From Devosia sp. (GTDB lineage: Bacteria > Pseudomonadota > Alphaproteobacteria > Rhizobiales > Devosiaceae): a stretch of 5,805 bases of DNA. Shown in pieces: positions 1 through 5,221 of this stretch; position 1 is the first letter of the stretch; each line of letters begins with the position of its first letter. The stretch covers positions 1 through 5,805 of the forward strand of contig JAQGKG010000379.1 in NCBI GenBank assembly GCA_028290245.1, in the 5' to 3' direction. A program made the translations under genes and the position numbers. A model generated the notes under the pieces. That model was not told the origin of the DNA. It saw only the letters and a program-made list of their open reading frames with translations, and did not search any database.

Positions 1-173
1 AATGTCAATGAGATGAGCGATCCCACTGCCATGCCGATCAGCGTCAAGCCAAGCTCGGACTTGTTGACGCCGAGCGCATCCTGCAGGTCGGGCATACGCG
101 ACAGCAGCGCCCCGAGCGCTACGGCAAACAGGAAAAAGCAGGCATAGAGCCGGTGCTGCTGCTCGATCTTCAT
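1..173 (-). CDS. MFS transporter, YbjJ-like, 5' part only (second copy of a tandem pair)
   Basis: This is the N-terminal 57 residues of a major facilitator superfamily membrane transporter; the rest lies beyond the left edge. The peptide begins MKIEQQHRLYACFF and contains a first hydrophobic helix (about residues 9-25), then the SRMPDLQDALGV stretch and the LGLTLIGMAVGSLISLT start of helix 2. Aligned without gaps to the neighbouring transporter, I count about 24 identities in 51 positions, so the two are paralogues from a duplication or from ancient tandem divergence. The ATG (173-171) overlaps the TGA of the upstream gene (172-170) as ATGA, the classic arrangement for translational coupling. 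An AAGG sequence lies about 10 bases before the start, inside the end of the upstream gene. YbjJ-like proteins are inner-membrane transporters whose substrates are mostly undefined, so I name none. The family call is firm; completeness cannot be judged. Confidence 0.85.
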   Translation of the reverse strand, partial: MKIEQQHRLYACFFLFAVALGALLSRMPDLQDALGVNKSELGLTLIGMAVGSLISLT

Positions 174-1378
174 GGGGTAACGACCTTAGTTGCCGATCGC
201 GGCGCCAGAACATGAGTGGTAGCGAGACCCAGCGCGACCAGCGGCAGCCCGACGCCGAAGGTCCACTGGATGCCGAAATGCTCGGCCACATAGCCGAGCA
301 GCGGCGGTCCTAGCAGGAAGGCCGTGAAGGAGAACTGCGCCAGGGCCGCGACGTTGATGGCCGCCGAGCGATCGGTCTGCTGTGCAGCAGCCGACATGGC
401 GAGCGGGAACAGGGCGCTGGAGCCAACGCCGATCAGGGCAAAACCGAGATAGGCGAGTGTTGCGCCGAGCAGGTCGAACACCGGCTCGCCATTCCAGATG
501 AAGGGAACGCTGAACACCAGCAAGACGCCAATGCCAAGCACGCCGAGCAGCGTGCGCGCCACGAGAACCGGGCTGTAGCGATCGACCCATGCATCGGCAA
601 AGAAGCGGGCAAAGGCCTGCGAGCCGGCGACGGTGGCCACCGCAATGCCGGCCCAGAATGGCGCTGCGTCGAACACGTTGCGCATGTAGATGGCCGACCA
701 GTCGATCCCGGCGCCTTCCATCAGCATGGCCGAAATACACACCGCCACCAGCATCATGATGGTGACCGTCGGACGCGCGAAATGCGGCGTTTCATCGGTG
801 CTGGAGCCGGTGCGATGGGCTGCCGGCTGAAAGCGGCCAAGCAGAACCAGCGTCACGACCAAAATCACCGGGATCATGATCATCAGATGCAACTGGGGCG
901 AGAGGCCGGCCTGCGCGATGAACGAGCCGACTAGGCCAGCGGTGAAAAAACCGAGGCTCCAAAAGGCATGGGCGCGGCTCATGATGCGGCGGCCAATGGC
1001 GTGTTCGACGCGATCGGCCTCAATATTGATGATGACCTCGATGCAACCGATGGTCAGGCCAACCGGCACCAGCAGCAGGAAGAACATCAGCGGCCCTTGG
1101 GCCCACATGGAAAGCGCATAGAAAACCGAGAGCAGCGGAATGGCCGTCAGCAGCACGCGACGATAGCCCACGGCCTCGATGAAACGACCGGCAAAGGTCA
1201 GCGAAATCAGGGTGCCGACCGCAGAGCCGATCAGCGCCAGGCCGAGCTGGCCCTCGCCGACACCCATGGCGCGCTGGATATCGGGCAGGCGCGGAAACAT
1301 CGAACCCATGCAGAACGAATAAACAAAGAAGGCCCCAAACACTTTGAACTGGGGTGGGAGATCGAGGCCGAACTTCAT
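170..1378 (-). CDS. MFS transporter, YbjJ-like (402 aa)
   Basis: An intact 402-residue secondary transporter of the major facilitator superfamily, expected in the inner membrane with about 12 helices. Helix 1 spans about residues 12-28. It is followed by the PRLPDIQRAMGV segment typical of YbjJ-like members. The loop after helix 2 (GRFIEAVGYRRVL, about 64-76) is a form of MFS motif A. Residues 118-149 (NIEADRVEHAIGRRIM, then SRAHAFWSLGFFTAG) match the conserved mid-N-half block of the same subfamily. Length is normal for MFS. The ATG at 1378-1376 has no strong Shine-Dalgarno sequence ahead of it. It is still the natural start, since it leaves a short polar N-terminus before helix 1. The gene overlaps the next transporter by 4 bases, so the two are probably co-transcribed. 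The substrate is unknown; two LacI-type dyads upstream hint at a sugar or related carbon source, which is inference only. Confidence 0.9.
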   Translation of the reverse strand: MKFGLDLPPQFKVFGAFFVYSFCMGSMFPRLPDIQRAMGVGEGQLGLALIGSAVGTLISLTFAGRFIEAVGYRRVLLTAIPLLSVFYALSMWAQGPLMFFLLLVPVGLTIGCIEVIINIEADRVEHAIGRRIMSRAHAFWSLGFFTAGLVGSFIAQAGLSPQLHLMIMIPVILVVTLVLLGRFQPAAHRTGSSTDETPHFARPTVTIMMLVAVCISAMLMEGAGIDWSAIYMRNVFDAAPFWAGIAVATVAGSQAFARFFADAWVDRYSPVLVARTLLGVLGIGVLLVFSVPFIWNGEPVFDLLGATLAYLGFALIGVGSSALFPLAMSAAAQQTDRSAAINVAALAQFSFTAFLLGPPLLGYVAEHFGIQWTFGVGLPLVALGLATTHVLAPRSATKVVTP

Positions 1379-1445
1379 GGCTACACTACTCGCAAAATCA
1401 ATGCGGGCGAAGCTATGCGAGAATCAGCAACACGCAAAGGGCGCG

Positions 1446-1459
1446 TGCAAACGTTTTAG
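1446..1459. promoter_or_regulatory. Candidate LacI-family operator, proximal copy
   Basis: The sequence TGCAAACGTTTTAG has a central CG flanked by A/T-rich arms. It matches the left half and centre of the LacI/PurR-type pattern (TGNAANCGNTTNCA), but its right half is degenerate. It sits 68-81 bases before the transporter start, and its CG centre is exactly 22 bp from that of the second dyad. A TATCTA that could serve as a -10 box (1462-1457, minus strand) overlaps and adjoins it, but no good -35 is paired with that box. The site alone is weak; the pairing is what makes it worth noting. Confidence 0.3.
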
Positions 1460-1468
1460 ATAGAATTT

Positions 1469-1480
1469 TGCAACGTTGCA
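1469..1480. promoter_or_regulatory. Candidate LacI-family operator, perfect 12-bp palindrome
   Basis: TGCAACGTTGCA is a perfect palindrome centred on CG, the hallmark of operators read by LacI/GalR-family proteins, although each arm is one base shorter than the usual 14-bp form. It lies about 90-100 bases upstream of the transporter ATG, in the only promoter-sized gap before that gene. A perfect 12-bp palindrome is expected about once in a window of this size by chance, so location and the neighbouring half-match carry the argument. No lacI-type gene is present in the window. Confidence 0.35.
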
Positions 1481-1522
1481 TTGTGTCTTCAGGAGAGGAA
1501 CGAAACGCTAGATCGAGCAACG

Positions 1523-1548
1523 AAAAAGGCCGCCCCGTAAGGCGGCCT
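1523..1548 (-). terminator. Rho-independent terminator of the RlpA-like gene
   Basis: On the minus strand an 8-bp perfect GC-rich stem (AGGCCGCC paired with GGCGGCCT, 6-base loop TTACGG) is followed directly by a run of T (1527-1523). It starts about 30 bases after the stop codon of the RlpA-like gene at 1580. A second, weaker hairpin (6-bp stem, 1552-1557 with 1569-1574) lies between the stop codon and the terminator. The arrangement isolates that gene's transcript from the transporter pair further along the same strand, which must therefore have its own promoter in 1379-1522. Confidence 0.85.
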
Positions 1549-1579
1549 GTAGCGACATCTGTAGGATGTGTCGCGGAGA

Positions 1580-1933
1580 TCAGCTTTGAGCGAGACAGAC
1601 GGAGGTGGTGCCGCGATTGCGGAAACCGAGAGCCGTAGCTGCGGCCTTGCTCAGATCGATAATGCGCTTGCCGTGGAACGGGCCGCGATCATTGATGGTC
1701 ACTTCAACTTCCTTGCCGGTGTTCTGGTCGGTCACGGTGACCTTGGTGCCGAAGGGGAGCGAGCGATGGGCTGCTGTCATGGCGTTTTCGTTGAAGACTT
1801 GGCCAGAGGCGGCCCGCTTGCCATTGAAGCCAGGACCATACCAGGAAGCGCCGCCGCATTGGGCATAGGCTACAGTGGAAAAGGAGAAGAGGGCTGCAGC
1901 AACTGCGACCACGGATACGGCTTTTCTAATCAA
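1580..1933 (-). CDS. Secreted RlpA-like double-psi beta-barrel protein (117 aa)
   Basis: A small exported protein of the RlpA/DPBB family, whose best-studied member in Pseudomonas aeruginosa is a lytic transglycosylase that cuts denuded septal peptidoglycan. Residues 1-24 form a Sec signal peptide (MIRK, hydrophobic core, cleavage after AYA). The mature part is a single DPBB domain with GGASWYGPGFNG (27-38), AASGQVF (41-47), TAAHRSLPFGT (53-63), INDRGPF (80-86) and IDLS (92-95). No SPOR domain or lipobox is present; C26 and C113 could form a disulfide. By spacing, the Pseudomonas catalytic residues (as I recall them, E120, H131 and D157) correspond to Q45, H56 and D82, so the Glu is replaced. 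The start is TTG (1933-1931): an in-frame TGA lies six codons upstream, and no ATG or GTG would keep a full signal peptide. It is a single gene, with its own terminator downstream. Confidence 0.9.
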   Translation of the reverse strand: MIRKAVSVVAVAAALFSFSTVAYAQCGGASWYGPGFNGKRAASGQVFNENAMTAAHRSLPFGTKVTVTDQNTGKEVEVTINDRGPFHGKRIIDLSKAAATALGFRNRGTTSVCLAQS

Positions 1934-1962
1934 ATTACCAAACTCACTTCAATTGACGTGAG

Positions 1963-1976
1963 CCGTTAACTAACGG
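1963..1976. promoter_or_regulatory. Palindrome in the RlpA-like gene leader
   Basis: CCGTTA-AC-TAACGG is a perfect 6-bp dyad with a 2-bp centre, about 30 bases before the TTG start of the RlpA-like gene. It could be a repressor site or a small hairpin in the 5' leader. A 6-bp-arm dyad is not rare by chance, so this rests on position alone. Confidence 0.25.
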
Positions 1977-2104
1977 GCATGATCGGCCACAATGTGCCCG
2001 TATCTGGATTTCGGGCCCTCAACCCCATGGCTGTTGCGGATATGTCGCAGGATTCCAGCCCAAGTCATGCCTTGTTGCTGAATGATTCAGGTCAACTTGA
2101 GGAA

Positions 2105-2169
2105 ATGAATCCGCACTCGGCGCGAAACTAGGACGCTTGGCCGCGGAATTTTTCGGTTTGCGGATTCAT
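2105..2169. repeat. 11-bp perfect inverted repeat, 43-bp spacer
   Basis: ATGAATCCGCA at 2105-2115 is repeated inverted as TGCGGATTCAT at 2159-2169. Inside it, CGAAA (2123-2127) can pair with TTTCG (2151-2155), so a transcript could fold into a longer interrupted stem. I see no target-site duplication outside the arms and no coding content inside. It could be a remnant of a miniature element, a structured transcript or a protein site; I cannot tell which. Confidence 0.45.
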
Positions 2170-2318
2170 CTTGCGCCATGTGGCCATCAAGCCCCGGTTC
2201 CACGTCAACGCCCTCCAAGTGCGTTTTTTCCTCGGTTCCCAAGACAATCTCCGCAATTCGAAGGCGCCGTTGGGCGAATTAAGGCGCGATTGCGGCAGCG
2301 TGAGGTGCGTCTGGAGCG

Positions 2319-2768
2319 CTATCGCAGCAGCGCATCTACGCTCCAGCCACCGGATCCCACTGCCAATAGCACCAGCAGGCTGGCCGCAAGAATGGCGTCG
2401 GGCGAGTACAACACATTCTCCAGCTTGTGCACGCCCTGCCCTTCGGCTTGAGGGATGCCTGTGGTGACCAACGCGCCAAGACTGACGACCAGCAGTGCCA
2501 GCGAGCCGACGGTCGTCAGCAGACCCAACACGACAAGCACGCCGCCCACCAGCTCAAGGCCTGACATGACAGGCGTCAGGCCAACGGGCACTCCGGCCTG
2601 TTGCAGCGAATCCCGCATTTTCTGACGTCGCTCAGGTTTGGTCAGCTTGAAATAGCCGGACATGGCGAACATCAGGCCAACGACGAGGCGGAGTACCAAA
2701 AGCGCGAAGTCGGCGAGGGCGGGCAGGCTGAAAAGCCAGGATGGCATGGAAACCTCGATGCTGGGCAT
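2319..2768 (-). CDS. DoxX family membrane protein (149 aa)
   Basis: A small four-helix inner-membrane protein of the DoxX family, related to the membrane subunit of archaeal thiosulfate:quinone oxidoreductase; most bacterial members have no assigned reaction. Hydrophobic helices run at about residues 21-40, 66-85, 86-104 and 122-139. The family pattern RLVVGLMFAMSGYFKL follows the first helix's start, and GLELVGGVLVVLGLLT begins the second. Length is typical. Two starts are possible: M1 (ATG at 2768-2766, weak AGGG nine bases upstream) and M8 (ATG at 2747-2745, with GAGG five bases upstream), and the second has the better ribosome binding site. The gene begins 53 bases after the stop of the NYN-domain gene on the same strand, so they are probably co-transcribed. 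An 8-bp inverted repeat (2311-2318 with 2339-2346) spans its stop codon but has no T-tract. Confidence 0.85.
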   Translation of the reverse strand: MPSIEVSMPSWLFSLPALADFALLVLRLVVGLMFAMSGYFKLTKPERRQKMRDSLQQAGVPVGLTPVMSGLELVGGVLVVLGLLTTVGSLALLVVSLGALVTTGIPQAEGQGVHKLENVLYSPDAILAASLLVLLAVGSGGWSVDALLR

Positions 2769-2821
2769 GGCAGGAATGCCCTGGTGGGCGGTTTCGTTGC
2801 CATGTTGGCCGCCTGGGCAAC

Positions 2822-3562
2822 TTAGGCCCGCCTCTGGACAACAGGCTGAAGGCGTTGTTCGGCGCCGCTGCCCACAATCTGGACCAGACCATGCGCCACT
2901 AGCGACTTCTGAAACTTACCTTTCCCGCCGAGTAGTCGCAGCAGGTCAGGTTCAGCCAAGTTGATCGCCGCCCTTAGCGCGGCTGATCGGACTGGGCCAC
3001 TTTCGCACGCTTCAGCTACGACCTGTCTGAGACGGGCCGTATCATTAGAATGGGGTGACTTGGGATTTGCAGGGGTTTCAACCTGCTTTCGCGCGCTCAA
3101 CTGCTTTGTAGACAGGGCAGCTTGAGTCGGGGCGGCCTGTATTCCGAGCACCTCGAAACTGGTGCAGGCCGACCGGAAGGCAGCATTTGGCTCGACGCGG
3201 CTGAAGCCCATGACCTCAAGACCGGCGTTGCGCAGCCGGAGGGCCAGCGGAGTGAAATCACCATCATGGGTTACCAACGCGACGGCATCGACCGTCCGTT
3301 GATGCACGACGTCCATGGCTTCGATCGTGAGGCGGATATCGGCAGAGTTTTTGCCCTTCCCCAGGCCCGGTTGCAACACGAGCTCGATGCCATTTTCCCG
3401 ACCACAGGCAATCCAACTGTTAAGCGCGGCCAATGAGAAATCCCCCACCGCTCGCTTAATCTGCGTCATGCCACGCGGCACCAACAGCTTCAGCGCCGCT
3501 ACTGCCGTTACGCAATCAATGTTTTCAGCGTCCAACAAAACTGCAATACGCTTGGCGGTCAT
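2822..3562 (-). CDS. NYN/LabA-type putative nuclease with C-terminal extension (246 aa)
   Basis: The N-terminal 140 residues form a NYN (DUF88/LabA-like, PIN-fold) domain, a family of predicted metal-dependent ribonucleases. Landmarks are LLDAENI (9-15, D11), KNSADIRLTIEAMD (71-84, D75 and D84), THDGDF (98-103, D100 and D102 in place of the usual S-D-S-D) and PLALRLRNAGLEVMGF (105-120). All the acidic positions expected to bind metal look preserved. A polar linker (about 142-173) leads to a C-terminal region (174-235, including LRQVVAEAC and KGKFQKSLVAHGLVQIV) that resembles a winged-helix or degenerate OST-HTH/LOTUS domain, as often found behind NYN domains. That second call is tentative. 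The ATG at 3562-3560 overlaps a five-codon mini-ORF (ATG GGT AAG AAA TGA, 3573-3559) as ATGA. The RNA target is unknown. The DoxX gene follows 53 bases downstream. Confidence 0.87.
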   Translation of the reverse strand: MTAKRIAVLLDAENIDCVTAVAALKLLVPRGMTQIKRAVGDFSLAALNSWIACGRENGIELVLQPGLGKGKNSADIRLTIEAMDVVHQRTVDAVALVTHDGDFTPLALRLRNAGLEVMGFSRVEPNAAFRSACTSFEVLGIQAAPTQAALSTKQLSARKQVETPANPKSPHSNDTARLRQVVAEACESGPVRSAALRAAINLAEPDLLRLLGGKGKFQKSLVAHGLVQIVGSGAEQRLQPVVQRRA

Positions 3563-3704
3563 TTCTTACCCATCAATTATCCCGGGCCAGAATAATGGCG
3601 CTGACTAAAGTATTTACTCAGCAATTGTTGAAAGTTTTAGAAACCGTATGTTTTAGCGGCCTGAGCTCAAACAACTGCTGGCTTGATTGGCAACCCCCAT
3701 TCGG

Positions 3705-4307
3705 TCAGACGTGGACCACGCGATAGTCCAAGTGAGTGGTGAACTTGGTGTAGCGGGCACCGATTGGTTCAAGCGTGACGGTCAACCCATCCCACAGGCG
3801 CTCACCCTGACCCGCGACCAAGGGCGAGATCTTTAGGTGCAGGGTATCGACTGCCCCGGCATTCAAATAGTTCCGCAGCGTGGTGACGCCGCCGGCTATG
3901 GCGAGATCTCGCTCGCCGGCCACCGCCCTGGCTCGGGCCAGCGCGACCTCGGGACCTTCGGTTATGAAATGAAATGTGGTGCCACCTTCCATCTCGATAG
4001 GCGGTCGGGCATGGTGGGTGAGTACGAAGACCGGCCCATGATAGGGCGGGTTCGGACCCCACCAGCCCTTCCATTCCTCTTCCCAGACATCAGGTCCGGG
4101 CGCCGCGAACATGTTGCGGCCCATGATGAAGGCGCCATGATCGACAATGGCGTCGATCTCGGCACGATTGTTATCGGCGTCCTCGAACATCCAGCGTGCC
4201 AGTTGCTGCGGATCGATGCTGCCAAACGGGCGTTCCCGGCTCTGGTTGAGGCCGGTCCCGAAGCCGTCCAGCGACAGCATCATATGGGCGCGAACTTGCT
4301 GGGACAT
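3705..4307 (-). CDS. Dihydrofolate reductase-like / RibD C-terminal domain oxidoreductase (200 aa)
   Basis: A single-domain cytoplasmic protein of the RibD-C/DHFR-like family (YyaP/YwjB type), which binds NADPH; the true substrate is generally unknown and most members are not the essential DHFR. Visible motifs in order are MMLSLDGF (9-16), the GAFIMGRNMF strand-helix (58-67, GR as in the NADPH-contacting motif), PVFVLTHHAR (92-101), FHFITEGPE (112-120) and the glycine-rich IAGGVTTLRNYLNAG (137-151) followed by LHLKISPLVAGQGERLWDG (156-174). Length fits the family. The ATG at 4307-4305 has GAGGT six bases upstream, a good ribosome binding site. It lies 68 bases after the RutR-like gene on the same strand, and a TTGACA in that gap may give it its own promoter. 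Whether it has any link to pyrimidine metabolism is unknown; co-transcription with the regulator is possible but unproven. Confidence 0.9.
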   Translation of the reverse strand: MSQQVRAHMMLSLDGFGTGLNQSRERPFGSIDPQQLARWMFEDADNNRAEIDAIVDHGAFIMGRNMFAAPGPDVWEEEWKGWWGPNPPYHGPVFVLTHHARPPIEMEGGTTFHFITEGPEVALARARAVAGERDLAIAGGVTTLRNYLNAGAVDTLHLKISPLVAGQGERLWDGLTVTLEPIGARYTKFTTHLDYRVVHV

Positions 4308-4340
4308 AACCGACCTCGGGTTACTTAATTCATAGCTTAA

Positions 4341-4368
4341 GCATTAAAGCGCCTACCGCGCGTGTCAA
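4341..4368 (-). promoter_or_regulatory. Candidate promoter of the DHFR-like gene
   Basis: On the minus strand a perfect TTGACA (4368-4363) is followed after 16 bases by TAATGC (4346-4341). The -10 is poor, but alphaproteobacterial promoters often rely on the -35. The predicted transcript would start near 4334, giving a leader of about 27 bases to the ATG at 4307. The GCTTAAGC palindrome (4335-4342) overlaps the -10 and start region and might bind a regulator. The alternative is simple read-through from the RutR-like gene. Confidence 0.35.
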
Positions 4369-4375
4369 GCGTACA

Positions 4376-5095
4376 TTAGGTACGAGCCTTCGGCGTCAGC
4401 CCGAACATGAACAACTGTTCCAGATATCGTGCCGCATCCTCGAACCTACCTTCGCCGCCGCGACCCGGCCCAAGGACGGCGCGGACCTGGACGTCGAAGT
4501 CGGCGTAGTGCTGGGTGGTGGCCCAGATCGAGAAGATCAGGTGATAGGGATCGGTGCGGGTCAACTTGCCCTGGTCCATCCAGGTCAGCAGAACTCTCGC
4601 CTTTTCGTCGACGAGATTCTTGAGATCAACCTCGATCATTTCGATGATGCGCGGCGCGCCCTGCAGCATTTCATTGGCAAACAGCCGGCTTTCACGCGGA
4701 AAGTCGCGCGCCATTTCAAGCTTGCGGCGGATATAGGATCGGATTTCGGGGAAGGGATCGCCGTTGGCGTCCATTTCCCGCAGCGGCGCCAGCCAGGTGA
4801 CCAGCAGTTCGCCCATCAGGCGACGATGGATCTCTTCCTTGCGCGGAAAATAGTACAGCAGGTTGGGTTTGCTCATCCCCGCCACTTCGGCGATCTGGTC
4901 GATGGTCGCGCCGCGAAAGCCATGCAGCGAAAACACTTCGAGCGCAGCCTCGAGAATGAGGTCCTGTTTTTCGCGCTGGATGCGGGTGATCGGGCGCGGC
5001 TTGGCTGGCGGATGCGATGCTGCCTCGGCGTCAGCCTTATGCTGGCGCGTGGCGGAGATCGGGACTTCGGCACTTTTCACTTTGGTCGGCGGCAT
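4376..5095 (-). CDS. rutR: RutR-like TetR family transcriptional regulator (239 aa)
   Basis: A TetR-family repressor with a RutR-type ligand domain. Escherichia coli RutR binds uracil and thymine and controls pyrimidine degradation. Residues 41-95 are the TetR DNA-binding domain, with the helix-turn-helix at about 64-83 (TIDQIAEVAGMSKPNLLYYF). The C-terminal half carries stretches I recognise from RutR: TWLAPLRE (100-107), YIRRKLEMARDFPRESRLFANEML (121-144), LVDEKA (161-166) and IWATTQHYADF (190-200). An Ala/Lys/Pro-rich N-terminal tail of about 40 residues makes it longer than the 212-residue E. coli protein. I chose the ATG at 5095-5093, with AAGG five bases upstream. The frame stays open to an ATG at 5338, but that start would run through the intergenic gap and into the divergent gene. 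It probably represses itself and the aminotransferase through the site at 5131-5146. The ligand is inferred from the family, not shown. Confidence 0.88.
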   Translation of the reverse strand: MPPTKVKSAEVPISATRQHKADAEAASHPPAKPRPITRIQREKQDLILEAALEVFSLHGFRGATIDQIAEVAGMSKPNLLYYFPRKEEIHRRLMGELLVTWLAPLREMDANGDPFPEIRSYIRRKLEMARDFPRESRLFANEMLQGAPRIIEMIEVDLKNLVDEKARVLLTWMDQGKLTRTDPYHLIFSIWATTQHYADFDVQVRAVLGPGRGGEGRFEDAARYLEQLFMFGLTPKART

Positions 5096-5102
5096 TTTCG
5101 CC

Positions 5103-5130
5103 TTGCTAGAAAGTTTGGGAGTGCTAACAT
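5103..5130 (+). promoter_or_regulatory. Candidate promoter of the aminotransferase gene
   Basis: TTGCTA (5103-5108) and TAACAT (5125-5130) are spaced by 16 bases; each matches the sigma-70 consensus at four of six positions. Transcription would start near 5137, inside the RutR-like box that follows the -10 directly. A repressor bound there would block initiation. The leader to the TTG start would be about 85 bases. Confidence 0.4.
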
Positions 5131-5146
5131 TTTTCCAACTGGTCAA
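5131..5146. promoter_or_regulatory. RutR box (operator) between the divergent genes
   Basis: TTTTCCAACTGGTCAA matches the E. coli RutR consensus TTGACCANNTGGTCAA at 12 of 14 specified positions; the two mismatches are both in the left arm. With equal base frequencies, a match this good anywhere in the 126-bp gap would occur about 4 times in 10,000 by chance. It lies between a RutR-like gene and its divergent neighbour, where a TetR-family self-regulating site is expected. Confidence 0.75.
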
Positions 5147-5175
5147 AATTTCTGGACTTAACGCGTCGCCGTCAA
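5147..5175 (-). promoter_or_regulatory. Weak candidate promoter of the rutR-like gene
   Basis: On the minus strand TTGACG (5175-5170) is followed after 17 bases by GAAATT (5152-5147). The -35 is good and the -10 is poor. If real, the RutR box would lie just downstream of this -10 as well, so a single bound dimer could control both divergent promoters. Confidence 0.25.
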
Positions 5176-5221
5176 GAGCCAAAAGACGAACCAGCACAGA
5201 ATCAAGGGGAGCGAGAGTTTC

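Larger units (their letters stand above)
1934..2318. other. Intergenic gap with several dyads, no convincing gene
   Basis: About 385 bases separate the RlpA-like gene from the DoxX gene. I find no ORF with both a ribosome binding site and recognisable sequence. The best plus-strand ORF (2027-2131, 34 codons from ATG) has no Shine-Dalgarno sequence and no family resemblance. What the gap does hold is dyad symmetry: CCGTTAACTAACGG (1963-1976), the 13-bp CTGAATGATTCAG (2078-2090), TCAACTTGA (2092-2100), an 11-bp inverted repeat (2105-2115 with 2159-2169), and nested repeats at 2251-2257/2289-2295 and 2255-2260/2275-2280. The promoter of the RlpA-like gene should lie near its left end. A TTGACC (2098-2093, minus) could be a -35 but lacks a good -10. 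No T-tract terminator for the DoxX transcript is visible. Confidence 0.5.

Noticed and set aside
968..1459. Plus-strand ORF of 163 codons
   Set aside because: It is antisense to the MFS transporter and rich in Gln, Arg and His as shadow frames are, with no recognisable domain.
2093..2098. TTGACC on the minus strand as a RutR half-site or -35 box
   Set aside because: The second half of the RutR palindrome is absent, and no acceptable -10 lies 16-18 bases downstream.
2027..2131. Small plus-strand ORF of 34 codons (MAVADMSQDSS...)
   Set aside because: No Shine-Dalgarno sequence, no recognisable motif, and a length expected by chance in an open gap.
2311..2346. 8-bp inverted repeat spanning the DoxX stop codon as a terminator
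   Set aside because: The loop is 20 bases, no T-tract follows, and repeats of this length are expected a few times by chance in the window.
2137..2467. Plus-strand ORFs across the gap and into the DoxX gene
   Set aside because: They end inside the DoxX coding region on the opposite strand, have no ribosome binding site and encode Pro/Arg-rich sequence without family features.
3837..4328. Plus-strand ORF of 163 codons
   Set aside because: It is antisense to the DHFR-like gene; the latter has clear family motifs and a good ribosome binding site, the former has neither.
4347..4368. Short GCGC hairpin followed by TTT as a terminator for the RutR-like gene
   Set aside because: The stem has only four pairs and the T-run three bases, too weak to call; the TTGACA next to it fits a promoter better.
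4508..5161. Plus-strand ORF of 217 codons
   Set aside because: It is antisense to the RutR-like gene, a reading-frame shadow typical of GC-rich DNA; the protein has low-complexity RRG/H composition and no domain.
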